DNA of 64,000 nt from Halomicroarcula saliterrae (GTDB lineage Archaea; Halobacteriota; Halobacteria; Halobacteriales; Haloarculaceae). Both the position numbers and the translations under genes were made by a program. Location of the stretch: the NCBI RefSeq assembly GCF_031624395.1, contig NZ_JAMQON010000004.1, positions 385,923 to 449,922 on the forward strand, written 5' to 3'. Shown here one piece after another: positions 32,619-40,687 of the stretch (position 1 is the stretch's first letter; every line of letters starts with the position of its first letter). The notes beneath the pieces were generated by a model, which worked only from the letters and a program-made list of their open reading frames with translations, was not told where the DNA came from and did no database searches.

Positions 32619-32972
32619 TCAGTACAGATATGCGCTCACTTCAACACTCTCGATTTCGTGGGTATCTCGGTCGGCCCTGACGCACACAGTGAGCCTGCCA
32701 TCGCCGTCAGCGAAGGGGTGCGTTTTCCCAGTGGCGACGACAATCTGCCCGTCACTGTAGTTCGGTTCGGCCACGGTGCCACGGCGGATGATGTACGCCA
32801 AATCAAGAACACTGCTGTCGATGAGTGAACCAGTGTCATCGGTCACATCGTCGTCACCAAGCTGGTACTCAGTAGCCACAGCAGCCAACAGACGCATACA
32901 CACGTCGTCGTCAGGCCGCTCGATTCGTCCCCAGTCGGTGCCATCTACCACGTTGTGTTTGATTTCGGCCAT
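32619..32972 (-). CDS. Hypothetical protein of the element, 117 aa
   Basis: MAEIKHNVVDGTDWGRIERPDDDVCMRLLAAVATEYQ followed by DSSVLDLAYIIRRGTVAEPNYSDGQIVVATG and RLTVCVRADRDTHEIESVEVSAYLY gives a compact alpha/beta protein without TM or zinc motifs. No family is recognised. It is opposite to its neighbours, about 130 bp from the 2-TM gene's end and 386 bp from the next start. Confidence 0.6.
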   Translation of the reverse strand: MAEIKHNVVDGTDWGRIERPDDDVCMRLLAAVATEYQLGDDDVTDDTGSLIDSSVLDLAYIIRRGTVAEPNYSDGQIVVATGKTHPFADGDGRLTVCVRADRDTHEIESVEVSAYLY

Positions 32973-33357
32973 CGCAATTAGACAGAGGGACGGGATTGAC
33001 TTAGTGTTAAGAGTATCTGATATGTTGGCCGCTACGCAAGTAGTTTACAAGTGCAAAGTCAAACAGTAGAGTAGATAAAGCCTTAGATACAGGCCCTCTA
33101 CCCCCGTATCACGATTACAGAGACAAAGGCCACTGCTCAGACATGGGGGGAGGAGGTCTGCATCGCCGTACTGACACTTCTCCGTTCAGGCTGATACGTC
33201 ACCCACCGTCAAAGACGTATATATTGTCGAACTGCGATACACCCCGCTGTTTCTCTCAGAATTTTCTGACTATGTGTTCAGACAGTTACGCAGTTCTTTC
33301 ATATCAAATATATAAAATATCCTACATTTTAAATAGTTTCAGGTACAAAGGATATGT
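32973..33357. other. AT-rich intergenic region of the element
   Basis: No supported gene. It holds the promoters for the genes on both sides. AATATATAAAATATCC (33307-33322) and CATTTTAAATAG (33325-33336) are strong TATA-like sequences; the second lies about 28 bp before the ATG at 33358. The rest shows no repeat or hairpin that stands out. Confidence 0.5.
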
Positions 33358-33777
33358 ATGGAAGATTCTTCTGATCCACAGTCTGATACTGTTGCTCCCT
33401 CGTATTCGAGAATGCAGGTTCGACCCCGTGTCAAGTCAAATCTGATGGAAATTGCCCGATGGCTCGATGACCGATATGAGCAAGACCTGCGTAGCCGTGA
33501 CGCCGCCCTGGAGCTGGTTACAGAGCAGTTCATCACAGACCATAGCGACGACTTCGACAACAAGGGACAGCGGATGTGGGTCTACACTGGTCGGTACAGT
33601 GGGGAGACAAAGGAGGTTACACTCGATTGTGGGAAGACGATGACTGTTGCAGTGAAGGATGACGACAGCACTAACGCCGACTCTCAGAGTGAGCAGACGG
33701 ATGATGACGGTGACGACAGCGACGACGGGAAACTCACGTTCACACTGTCCGATGGTCCCACAGGCGGTGAGGCGTAA
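33358..33777 (+). CDS. Hypothetical protein with acidic tail, 139 aa
   Basis: PSYSRMQVRPRVKSNLMEIARWLDDRYEQDLRSRDAALELVTEQFI reads as a short strand and two helices, with a ribbon-helix-helix look near residues 17-45. MWVYTGRYSGETKEVTLDCGKTMTVAV is a beta stretch; the last 40 residues are Asp/Ser rich. The gene is directly followed, after one base, by the 432-aa gene, so the two form one unit. A DNA-binding regulator is possible but unproven. Confidence 0.65.
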   Translation: MEDSSDPQSDTVAPSYSRMQVRPRVKSNLMEIARWLDDRYEQDLRSRDAALELVTEQFITDHSDDFDNKGQRMWVYTGRYSGETKEVTLDCGKTMTVAVKDDDSTNADSQSEQTDDDGDDSDDGKLTFTLSDGPTGGEA

Positions 33778-33778
33778 C

Positions 33779-35077
33779 ATGAGTACAAGAACCTTCGACG
33801 TGGGTACTGTCAGTGATCACGAGCCACAGGGTGACTGTGACAGTCGCATCTACGTCAATGGAACTCGGATTCCCGTCGCCAATGCTGATGTTCATCTTCG
33901 GAAAGAGGGAGCATTAGACGTTACACGATACGCTGAAGTTCAGTTTCCTGCAACGTATCAGGGTGAACGGTACGTCGATTTGTTCCAGACGAAAGAACCA
34001 CAGAACCAGACATCGTTCGACACACTGTACATCGAATTGAAAGACAGCAATGATACGTTCATCCCGACATTTCGGGGTTTTGTAACAGGCGTTGGGGCGA
34101 CTGACAAAGCCTCGACGTGGCAATGTCGGGCTCGTGGTCCAGCCGATTTACTGACCAGTGTCACAGCAGGGAAGCAATTTACCAGTTGTACTGGTAAATT
34201 TGTTGTTGATTACGTACTTTCTGAACTGGACGAGAACAGTCAATTCAACGTTACCTCTCTCAGTGAGACGGCGGATGACTCACTGGAAGACATCGAAATT
34301 TACGACGATATAGAGAGTCTTGCTGATTTTATCTTCCCCGACAATGACAGTATTCCAGACCTGGCACCGAAGACGTTCCAAGAGAACCGCCACACACTAA
34401 AAGACGTAGTTGACTGGCTTCGGTCGAAAAACAGCCTTCGGCTTTGGTTTCAACCAACTGAAGATGGCATTACGCTACTGCCACTGAAGAAGCCAACCAA
34501 CACGTCTCACCAAGCCCATTATCTCGGTGGCGATATAACAGTCATCGATAACAATGCCTATGCTGAACTGGCACCCATCAATACGATTGAGGTAAAGGGA
34601 AGTGCAACACGTTCAAAAGAATCAGTTGGTTCCTTTGAACTAAACACTGGTGTGAAGAAGTACGTCATTGCTAAAGCCCGACACAAAGGGCTATACCAGC
34701 GAGCAGGCGAGACAGAACTACACGCCGATACGTTCATCAAGAGTGATGGACAGACAAAGGCAGAAGTGAAAAACGATGCTCGGTCTGCACTGAAAGAGGC
34801 TATAGACGAGGCCACAGCTGGCGACATGACGACGTTGCTTGCTGGTGGACTCACACCCTTCGATACGATTGAAGCCCGTCCCACGTGCCGCACAGAGGCA
34901 GAGAAAACGGTGCCACTCACCTACGAAGTGAACCGTATTCATCACATGGTGAGTCCTGACGACGACAACAGTGGGAACATCTCGAAAAGTCGTCTGAACA
35001 TCGGGATTCACACTGACATGGCGGAAGATATCGTAATCAAAGATAGTTGGGTCGATAGACGTAAGAAAGAAACCTAA
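33779..35077 (+). CDS. Possible phage tail-hub-like (gpD/gp27-like) protein, 432 aa
   Basis: An all-beta start (RIYVNGTRIPVANADVHLRKEGALDVTRYAEVQFPA) resembles the opening of late-control-D/baseplate hub proteins; FRGFVTGVGATDKASTWQCRARGPADLLTS is a typical second barrel, and LKDVVDWLRSKNSLRLWFQPTEDGITLLPL the alpha/beta insert. No TM, no signal peptide, no catalytic motif. The ATG at 33779 follows the previous stop by one base. If the guess is right it would be the only virion-type gene on the element. The match is by pattern only. Confidence 0.5.
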   Translation: MSTRTFDVGTVSDHEPQGDCDSRIYVNGTRIPVANADVHLRKEGALDVTRYAEVQFPATYQGERYVDLFQTKEPQNQTSFDTLYIELKDSNDTFIPTFRGFVTGVGATDKASTWQCRARGPADLLTSVTAGKQFTSCTGKFVVDYVLSELDENSQFNVTSLSETADDSLEDIEIYDDIESLADFIFPDNDSIPDLAPKTFQENRHTLKDVVDWLRSKNSLRLWFQPTEDGITLLPLKKPTNTSHQAHYLGGDITVIDNNAYAELAPINTIEVKGSATRSKESVGSFELNTGVKKYVIAKARHKGLYQRAGETELHADTFIKSDGQTKAEVKNDARSALKEAIDEATAGDMTTLLAGGLTPFDTIEARPTCRTEAEKTVPLTYEVNRIHHMVSPDDDNSGNISKSRLNIGIHTDMAEDIVIKDSWVDRRKKET

Positions 35078-35301
35078 CCACTGGTGTCAGGCGGGGCAGG
35101 CCACGGTCGCCGTCCTTGTGATGTTGTTGCTTGTGTGGAGCCTACCGTACCAAGTGCTACGCCAGTGTGAACGGGTCACTTCATAATTACTGCACTGGTA
35201 GTGTCTTGATCTGTATGAGACATACTGTGCCAACGGTGCAGATTGACTCTCTGACGCTGATGGTCTCTCAATAGAAGGACTAAAGAGTATTTTGAACAGT
35301 G

Positions 35302-35976
35302 TTATTCAGCCGTCTCACCGCTGTACACGGTTAATCGGTTATCTACGCTGGTTGCACTTGGCACATCAATTGCTTCTGCCTGCTCGTATGTAGACATACC
35401 AGCTTCAAAAGCACTGTCAGTCTGGAAGGTTGTATTGTCGTTGTCTATCTGGTTCTGTGCGCTTTGCTCAAATTCTTCAGCCGCTGTTTTTAGATGGGAT
35501 GCCACTTTTGCCCCGCTGTTCGTTGCTGAGGTTACGTAGTCAGTAAGTTCAATATCACATGATTTTGCCATCGATTCAACAGCATTGAAATCATCACGTG
35601 TCGTCTGTGCTTGGTTCTGGACAGCACGAAATGCCTCAATGGCGTCATAAAAAGAGCTTTCACATGGAGATGTATCACACTGTAATTTGTACAATGCAGA
35701 ACCACCACCGAACACAGATTCCTGTGCCTGTTCTACCGTTTTAGGATCGCCAATGACAGAAGTGATACTATTGAGTTGTTCATACGCCTGACTATATTGA
35801 TAACTGACTTGCTCTCCATCCGATTCATATGGGTGGTCACAGAGTTCAGGTGTAGGTGTGGGAGTAGGTGTAGCAGATGAATTCGTTTTCGCCGACTGGT
35901 CTGTGGTTCCTGAACACCCAGCAATAGCACTCGTGGTGAGTGCCACTATGAACCTACGGCGTGATTTGTTTTCCAT
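35302..35976 (-). CDS. Exported lipoprotein of the element, 224 aa
   Basis: MENKSRRRFIVALTTSAIAGCSGTTDQ is a Tat signal with a lipobox (AIAGC), then a Thr/Pro-rich linker (ATPTPTPTPEL) and about 165 helical residues with regularly spaced Gln and Ala (VEQAQESVFGGG, AIEAFRAVQNQAQTTRDDF). Two pairs of Cys may form disulfides. Anchored on the outer face of the membrane. No family recognised. Confidence 0.75.
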   Translation of the reverse strand: MENKSRRRFIVALTTSAIAGCSGTTDQSAKTNSSATPTPTPTPELCDHPYESDGEQVSYQYSQAYEQLNSITSVIGDPKTVEQAQESVFGGGSALYKLQCDTSPCESSFYDAIEAFRAVQNQAQTTRDDFNAVESMAKSCDIELTDYVTSATNSGAKVASHLKTAAEEFEQSAQNQIDNDNTTFQTDSAFEAGMSTYEQAEAIDVPSATSVDNRLTVYSGETAE

Positions 35977-36367
35977 ACTTTGATGGTCATACTATGTTCT
36001 TAATTTAGTTTGGGTCTCTGATACTATAAACGGTACAGAAAACGTTTTTATTGGGCATGGTATTTGACTAATCCATATTCATTGTGCCTTTAAGTAGGCA
36101 GCCGAAACGAGTACTGTCCGATACTGAGTCAAGATTACTATCATATATCAAATATATCTTGGGAAATTCCCGATATACCTAAGTTTTCTTACTATTAATT
36201 TGGCCCCTATTTCCTATTCAGTACTGGGGAGGGGCAAATCACCTGTGCCACAGAATCCTCTGTAAAGCCTTGTGTCCCATTTCCTAAGTTAGACAATGAA
36301 ACCTACTTGGGATTGTATAGACGCTCTTGAAAACAGTCACAAGCACCTTAGAATATAAATGAGCTAA

Positions 36368-36472
36368 TTACTTCTGCTGGAGATCTTCATTTAGTCTGCG
36401 GTACCCTTCCCAAGAAGTGTGGATATAACCAAGGTCACAGGCTGCTTCAATAGCGGTCTTATCAGTCGTCAT
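36368..36472 (-). CDS. Possible 34-aa microprotein of the element
   Basis: Reads MTTDKTAIEAACDLGYIHTSWEGYRRLNEDLQQK with normal amino-acid use. A TATA-like AATATTAATTC lies about 28-38 bp upstream of the ATG (36497-36507 on the plus strand), which fits a leaderless start. No family is recognised. It is the only frame with a promoter in this tract. Confidence 0.4.
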   Translation of the reverse strand: MTTDKTAIEAACDLGYIHTSWEGYRRLNEDLQQK

Positions 36473-36941
36473 CCTTGATTGTTACTTGTTATTCTGAATT
36501 AATATTTTGTTTCTGACATTTGTGAGTCGACCATAGACAGTGTAATAATACCAGTATCTTAGGTTCTTGTCTCATGTGGCCTTGCACGGCTTACTGTAGT
36601 TGCACCTGTGATTCTAGTCTATACCCTGTCTACTGTAGTTACACCAGTCTCCCTTGATCTGAAGACCTGAGATACTACATACTCACTAATCTTCGTAGTA
36701 AATACTGAATACGCCAGTGTCAATGTAGAATTGCTGTTCAGTAGTAATTGGACAATGAATCTCCCTACGGTCGATTCAGTGTAAGGAGCGTTGCTTACAG
36801 CAACGATGCGTTACTCTCCTTAACAGTCGAGTAACCCCTTCAAAAAGGGTACTACGTACCCCAAAAAGTTTCATCGGCACACCCCATCCCCCCATCAACA
36901 GCAATCAGTAGAAACGTTCGGTGGTTGAAGCAGCTCAGTCG

Positions 36942-37042
36942 AGATAGTAACGATAGATTTGCTTCTTATACAAATAATAGTATGAAGGGGGTTCAAATCT
37001 ATCCAAATTTAGTATATGATGTATCCCTCTCGGTTACTATCT
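36942..37042. repeat. Nested inverted repeats
   Basis: AGATAGTAAC (36942-36951) is the exact reverse complement of GTTACTATCT (37033-37042), and GATAGATTTG (36952-36961) of CAAATCTATC (36994-37003). The left arms are adjacent (20 bp) while the right arms are 29 bp apart, so it is one 20-bp inverted repeat with an insertion in the right arm. A small ATAC...GTAT dyad lies in the centre. Suits a protein-binding origin or recombination site. Confidence 0.6.
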
Positions 37043-37366
37043 AATGCTCCTGACACAGCCCTCACGCCGTTGTGAGTGGCTATAGGGATGGCTCACTGCT
37101 GGGTCCGAGATCTATAAACAGGCAGATGTGACCTACCTTCTTGCTTTCTGAGACAGATACACTGGGGAGTCTGCAAGACACTGTATCAAATACCCAATAG
37201 TAATTTGATGTGTATATGAATTTTGATATAACTGGAGGCTAGTTTACTGAGTCAGACATAACAATGTATTCAAGATAGCTCGTTCGCCACTTCTGACTGC
37301 GTAGGGTAGACGTTATTCATACTTTCACAAACGTTGAAGTGTAGGAGACTGACAAGCACATGGTAT

Positions 37367-37885
37367 ATGATACTTGGACTGTTACTGATCGGGCTGTTTT
37401 TCCAGGGAGTACTGGCTATCGCAGTGTATCGAGACGCCTACAGTCGTGGTGTTGATGAGGGTGTCTGGACTGTTATAGCGGTTTTATTCGGTATCGTTGG
37501 AGTCCTATTGTATCTGTTAGCACGTCCTGACCAGACTATCCCAGAGGACGAACGAGAGCAAGCAGCGTCGACGCAGGGACTGAAAACAATTGGTGTCTAT
37601 AGTGTGGCTGTCATCGTGGGTGTAATCATTGCAATGGTAATTGGGATTGGAGTTGCTGATACCTTCTATTCTAATTCTATTCCCGAAGGATGTGACCGTC
37701 TTGAATTTGTTGACGCTAATGAACCAGTAGGACCGTGTGAGATAACTAAAGAGGAATACGAGTCGGATAGAGAAATGAGAAATATGGTTGCATGGATGAG
37801 TCTACTCGGTGGTGCTGGTCTTGGACCACTGGGTCTGTACTCTATTCGGAATCGAGAGCGATTGGGGGAGCGTTTGCCTGTTTGA
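37367..37885 (+). CDS. Three- or four-TM membrane protein of the element, 172 aa
   Basis: MILGLLLIGLFFQGVLAIAVYRDAYSRG is TM1, WTVIAVLFGIVGVLLYLLARP TM2, GVYSVAVIVGVIIAMVIGIGVADTFY TM3, and MVAWMSLLGGAGLGPLGLYSI a possible fourth. A loop GCDRLEFVDANEPVGPC holds two Cys. ATG 37367 is preferred over an upstream TTG, which would add an odd polar start. It ends 51 bp before the convergent integrase gene. Function unknown. Confidence 0.7.
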   Translation: MILGLLLIGLFFQGVLAIAVYRDAYSRGVDEGVWTVIAVLFGIVGVLLYLLARPDQTIPEDEREQAASTQGLKTIGVYSVAVIVGVIIAMVIGIGVADTFYSNSIPEGCDRLEFVDANEPVGPCEITKEEYESDREMRNMVAWMSLLGGAGLGPLGLYSIRNRERLGERLPV

Positions 37886-37936
37886 GTGGCCTGACCCCAT
37901 ACCTGACGTGTCGAAAACGGGGTTCGACAACGACGT

Positions 37937-38977
37937 TTAGAGGTTGTCGATAAACTGGCGACGTTGTTCAGCTTTCTCGTCCTCAGTCCGTCTATCATAG
38001 TGCTGGTCCAACACGTCCTGAGAGACGTTCATCCTGTCCGAGACAACTTTCTCGGGGACATCCTGACGTAGATGGTGGGTGATTGCCCCACGACGGACAG
38101 GGTGGCCCGATACCGTCGACGGGCACTTACAGGCATCGTTAGTCCGTTGTGCAGCTTCACAGGTGTCGGGGTCCTTGTTGTGTGGACATCCCCGTCCCGT
38201 CGCACAGGGCCTTGTAGCAGCGTATATATTTCGTCTGATAGAGTTTTTTGCAGGACGGCCCCGCTTGGTCGTGAACAATGGATTACGGCCATTGTCGTCA
38301 GTCACAGGGTGTCTATGTTCGCTGATATAGTCACTGAGGACATCGCTTACCTCGGTAGACAGTGCGATGTATCGCTCCGCTCGGTCCCCGTTCTTGAGTG
38401 GTGTGTCAGTCTCTGGTCGGTGTCGAATACGTAGCCGCTCACGTTCGCCGTCGAAGTCGGAGACATCAAGCCCCTGTACGGTGCCTGTTCGGATTCCAGT
38501 GTGCCATAGTAGGGACATCAAGGCATGGGTTCGACTGGCATAGTGATACTGCCGTAAGTAGGAGAGAATCTCCGTCGCGTCATCACTCTCCAAGGTTTCA
38601 GTTCGGGCTGTTCGGTCCCTGTCGGGTAACACAATTCGCTCCGATACAGTGGGTTCGACGGCATCAATCGACTCACAGAACTGAATGAACTGACGCACCG
38701 TCGAGAGGTAGATACTCAGGGTCGACTGTTGGAACCCCTCTCGGATTTCCAGACGGTATTCATGGACTGTCCGAGCTGTCACGTCATTCATGTTCATAAT
38801 CTCGTTGTCGTCACAGAAGGTGACGAACGAGCCGACGTGTTTCTCGTGCATTTCGAGCGAACGGTCGGCCAAGTCGTCCTGACGGGATTCAAGATACAGT
38901 GACTTGGCGCTACTCGGTTCCAGTGGTTCTAATCGGTGCTGTCCGTCGTTATCGGGAACTTCTGTCGTTCGGGTCAT
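37937..38977 (-). CDS. Tyrosine recombinase/integrase, 346 aa
   Basis: The N-terminal core-binding domain (LADRSLEMHEKHVGSFVTFCDDNEI...STLSIYLSTVRQFIQFCESID) is followed by the catalytic domain: HTGIRTGTVQGL carries the first Arg, SGHPVRRGAITHH the H-x-x-R box, and VLDQHYDRR the nucleophile Tyr. Before the H-x-x-R box is a Cys-rich insert (CATGRGC, then C and CKC about 10 to 20 residues on) that probably binds zinc, as in many haloarchaeal integrases. ATG 38977 is used because the upstream extension runs through the attachment repeat. It should integrate and excise the element at azf. Confidence 0.92.
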   Translation of the reverse strand: MTRTTEVPDNDGQHRLEPLEPSSAKSLYLESRQDDLADRSLEMHEKHVGSFVTFCDDNEIMNMNDVTARTVHEYRLEIREGFQQSTLSIYLSTVRQFIQFCESIDAVEPTVSERIVLPDRDRTARTETLESDDATEILSYLRQYHYASRTHALMSLLWHTGIRTGTVQGLDVSDFDGERERLRIRHRPETDTPLKNGDRAERYIALSTEVSDVLSDYISEHRHPVTDDNGRNPLFTTKRGRPAKNSIRRNIYAATRPCATGRGCPHNKDPDTCEAAQRTNDACKCPSTVSGHPVRRGAITHHLRQDVPEKVVSDRMNVSQDVLDQHYDRRTEDEKAEQRRQFIDNL

Positions 38978-39093
38978 TGATTGGACCGAATCGACTGACT
39001 GGACAGGCCACCTACCGACTGTGAGACCGTCTACGGTGTCGTAAGTTTTCGCGCAGCGAAACGTCGACTGAGCCAGACTACCCGTCTGGCGAA

Positions 39094-39216
39094 ATCTCCG
39101 ACAACGACCGCAAGTACTACTCCATCGACCGCGCCAAAGAGGTCCTGAACTACCGCCCGCAGGACAACTCCGCACACTTCGACGGCGAAAACCGGGTCGT
39201 CGAACCGGACGTCTGA
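39094..39216 (+). pseudogene. azf: Displaced 3' end of azf (right attachment copy)
   Basis: 41 codons in frame with the azf C-terminus: ISDNDRKYYSIDRAKEVLNY and so on, ending RVVEPDV then TGA at 39216. The first 101 bp (39094-39194) are identical to 31473-31573. It has no start codon or promoter. This is the original host gene end, cut off by the insertion. Confidence 0.88.
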
Positions 39217-39249
39217 GCTATTTTTCTCCCGACAGGATATAGACCCACC

Positions 39250-39286
39250 CCCATAGTGTTATGACTATGGGATTCGTACCATAGTG
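39250..39286. promoter_or_regulatory. Inverted-repeat operator of the toxin-antitoxin pair
   Basis: CCCATAGT (39250-39257) and ACTATGGG (39264-39271) form a perfect dyad with a 6-bp spacer, and a third half-site CCATAGTG follows at 39279-39286, ending just before the ATG at 39292. GGATATAGACC (39234-39244) upstream may be the TATA box. Half-sites covering the start region fit autorepression by the HTH antitoxin. Confidence 0.6.
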
Positions 39287-39291
39287 TAGCG

Positions 39292-39573
39292 ATGAGCTAC
39301 ACGGTGGTCGAGGACGTCGAAGACCGTGTGGGCGAGACGGTCATCCGTCGGAAGATACTGCAGACGGACGACCCGCAGTTTCCGAGCGGCTATCGCTACG
39401 CGCTCCACTACGGCTACACCGACGGCCGGGGAACTATCCTGCGCTACGACAACGAGAACGAGACGCCCGGACGCCACGAGCGACACACGGCCGACGGTAT
39501 CCAGGCGATCGAGTTCCCCGGAATGTCGGCACTTCGGCAGAAATTCGTCGATGAGGTGGAATCCCGACAATGA
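39292..39573 (+). CDS. TumE-like toxin (DUF6516 family), 93 aa
   Basis: MSYTVVEDVEDRVGETVIRRKILQTDDPQFPSGYRYALHYGYTDGRGTILRYDNENETPGRHERH is the compact beta-rich TumE/DUF6516 pattern (RYALHYG...ILRYDNxxxxxGRHxRH), whose HERH-like end is conserved. Such proteins are the toxin part of type II systems with an HTH partner. Its ATG follows the inverted-repeat operator, and its stop overlaps the next gene's start (ATGA). It lies just outside the integrated element. Confidence 0.8.
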   Translation: MSYTVVEDVEDRVGETVIRRKILQTDDPQFPSGYRYALHYGYTDGRGTILRYDNENETPGRHERHTADGIQAIEFPGMSALRQKFVDEVESRQ

Positions 39574-39995
39574 CAGACAACTCACTCAAAATCACGTTCA
39601 GGCAACGCGAGACCCACCGCGACGCGGCACAGCGACGACTGCAGCGAGCCGAGGCCGGCGAGGCCGGCGCGGCTATCGAGCAGGACGCCCGGTTCATCCT
39701 GAACTTCGAGGCGTACAGCGACGTCGAGCAGTTGATGCGCGAGCGGAATCTGAAGCTCATCGAAGCGGTTGTCGAACACCGGCCCGAGAGCATCCAAGAC
39801 GCCGCTGCGGTCGTCGACCGTGACTACCGCGACGTCCATCGGAACCTGAAAGAGCTCGAATCACTTGGCGTCATCGAGTTCGAAGCCGACGGGCAGCGCA
39901 AGAAGCCACAACTCCGGGCGGGTGCCCAGAGCGTCGACTTCTCGTTTCAGTTCCCGATTCGTACGCCAACAGATGCCGGCGCGTCGGCCGACTGA
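39570..39995 (+). CDS. HTH antitoxin (HVO_A0114-like DNA-binding protein), 141 aa
   Basis: Starts inside the toxin's stop (4-bp overlap). A helical N-terminus (RETHRDAAQRRLQRAEAGE) is followed by a winged helix-turn-helix, LIEAVVEHRPESIQDAAAVVDRDYRDVHRNLKELESLGVIEF, as in the HVO_A0114 family that pairs with DUF6516 toxins. The C-terminal 30 residues (VDFSFQFPIRTPT) could contact the toxin. It probably represses its own promoter at 39250-39286. Confidence 0.8.
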   Translation: MTDNSLKITFRQRETHRDAAQRRLQRAEAGEAGAAIEQDARFILNFEAYSDVEQLMRERNLKLIEAVVEHRPESIQDAAAVVDRDYRDVHRNLKELESLGVIEFEADGQRKKPQLRAGAQSVDFSFQFPIRTPTDAGASAD

Positions 39996-40487
39996 TCACC
40001 CCAGTTCGTGAAACGCTAGCTCCTCGCTCCCCGTCTCCAGCGTCGCGACCGAGAACGCGCCCGGCGCCGGGGGAATCGAAATCCCGCCGGGGTTCACCCG
40101 CACCGTCCCCTCGTACTCCTCGGTCCCGGCCTCGTGGGTGTGACCGTGGAAGACGTAGTCGTAGGTGCCACACTCGACCAGTGCGTCGACGACGGCGCCG
40201 CTGGTGCCGTGATAGACGGCGACCTCCTGCCCGCCGAGCGTGAGCTCGCCCATCTCGCCCATGTAGGTGCCAAAGTCCTCGACGGTCGACTCGACGGCCC
40301 ACTCGCCGTCGTTGTTCCCCCGAACGGCGTAAAACTCCCAGTCGCCGTCGAAGGGGGTCACCGAGAACGGCGCGACGAAATCGCCGCAGTGGACGACTGC
40401 CTCGGCCCCGGCGTCCTCGAACGTCTCCACCGCCGCGTCGACCTGTTCGCCGTTGTCGTGCGTGTCCGAGACGATACCGACTAGCAT
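39996..40487 (-). CDS. YfcE/MJ0936-type metallophosphoesterase, 163 aa
   Basis: MLVGIVSDTHDN (D-x-H), VVHCGDFV (GD), VRGNNDGE (GN(N)D), VYHGTSG and VFHGHTHEAG (GHTH) are the five metal-binding blocks of calcineurin-like phosphodiesterases in correct order. The ATG at 40487 gives the family's usual 160-170 aa; a longer in-frame start adds no homologous residues. Likely a Mn- or Ni-dependent phosphodiesterase, natural substrate unknown. Convergent with the antitoxin gene, with no spacer. Confidence 0.92.
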   Translation of the reverse strand: MLVGIVSDTHDNGEQVDAAVETFEDAGAEAVVHCGDFVAPFSVTPFDGDWEFYAVRGNNDGEWAVESTVEDFGTYMGEMGELTLGGQEVAVYHGTSGAVVDALVECGTYDYVFHGHTHEAGTEEYEGTVRVNPGGISIPPAPGAFSVATLETGSEELAFHELG

Positions 40488-40687
40488 GGGTCGTGATTCT
40501 TCGGCTGGGAATAAGAACGTATGGCCCACTGGCAGTCACTGGCGTGTGAGCTTCCGCCGTTGTGCCCAGAGTGTTCAGTCGACTGCGAGAGAGGCTGTCT
40601 GGCTGTCTGCGGTCGTGCTGGGCGGAGAACCGTCGACGACGGGCGAGACCCGCGTTCCTTATCACCCGCACCGACCAGTCGCTAGCC

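Larger units (their letters stand above)
35977..37366. other. 1.4-kb AT-rich, gene-poor tract of the element
   Basis: The strongest compositional outlier of the window. Apart from a 34-aa ORF it has no coding frame. Visible structure: direct repeats TACTGTAGTTGCACC/TACTGTAGTTACACC (about 36591-36646); hairpin CGTTGCT-TAC-AGCAACG (36787-36805) nested within TAAGGAG...CTCCTTA; dyad GTACTACGTAC (about 36849-36859); and the nested inverted repeats listed at 36942-37042. It could be a replication origin, a regulatory RNA locus or decayed genes. Confidence 0.55.
31574..39093. mobile_element. 7.5-kb integrative element inserted in the 3' end of azf
   Basis: Bounded by the 101-bp azf repeat, clearly AT-richer than both flanks, with different codon choice and an integrase next to the right repeat. 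In order it carries: a 479-bp unexplained left end; a 2-TM protein; a 117-aa protein on the opposite strand; a two-gene unit (139 aa and 432 aa, the latter tail-hub-like); a Tat lipoprotein; a 1.4-kb AT-rich tract with a 34-aa ORF and nested inverted repeats; a 172-aa membrane protein; and the integrase. No capsid, terminase, replication initiator or portal was recognised, so it is a defective provirus, a satellite, or a small integrative plasmid. Confidence 0.85.

Noticed and set aside
39000..39175. Upstream extension of the integrase through the right repeat
   Set aside because: The added residues are the antisense of azf and lie beyond the recombination site; ATG 38977 gives normal length.
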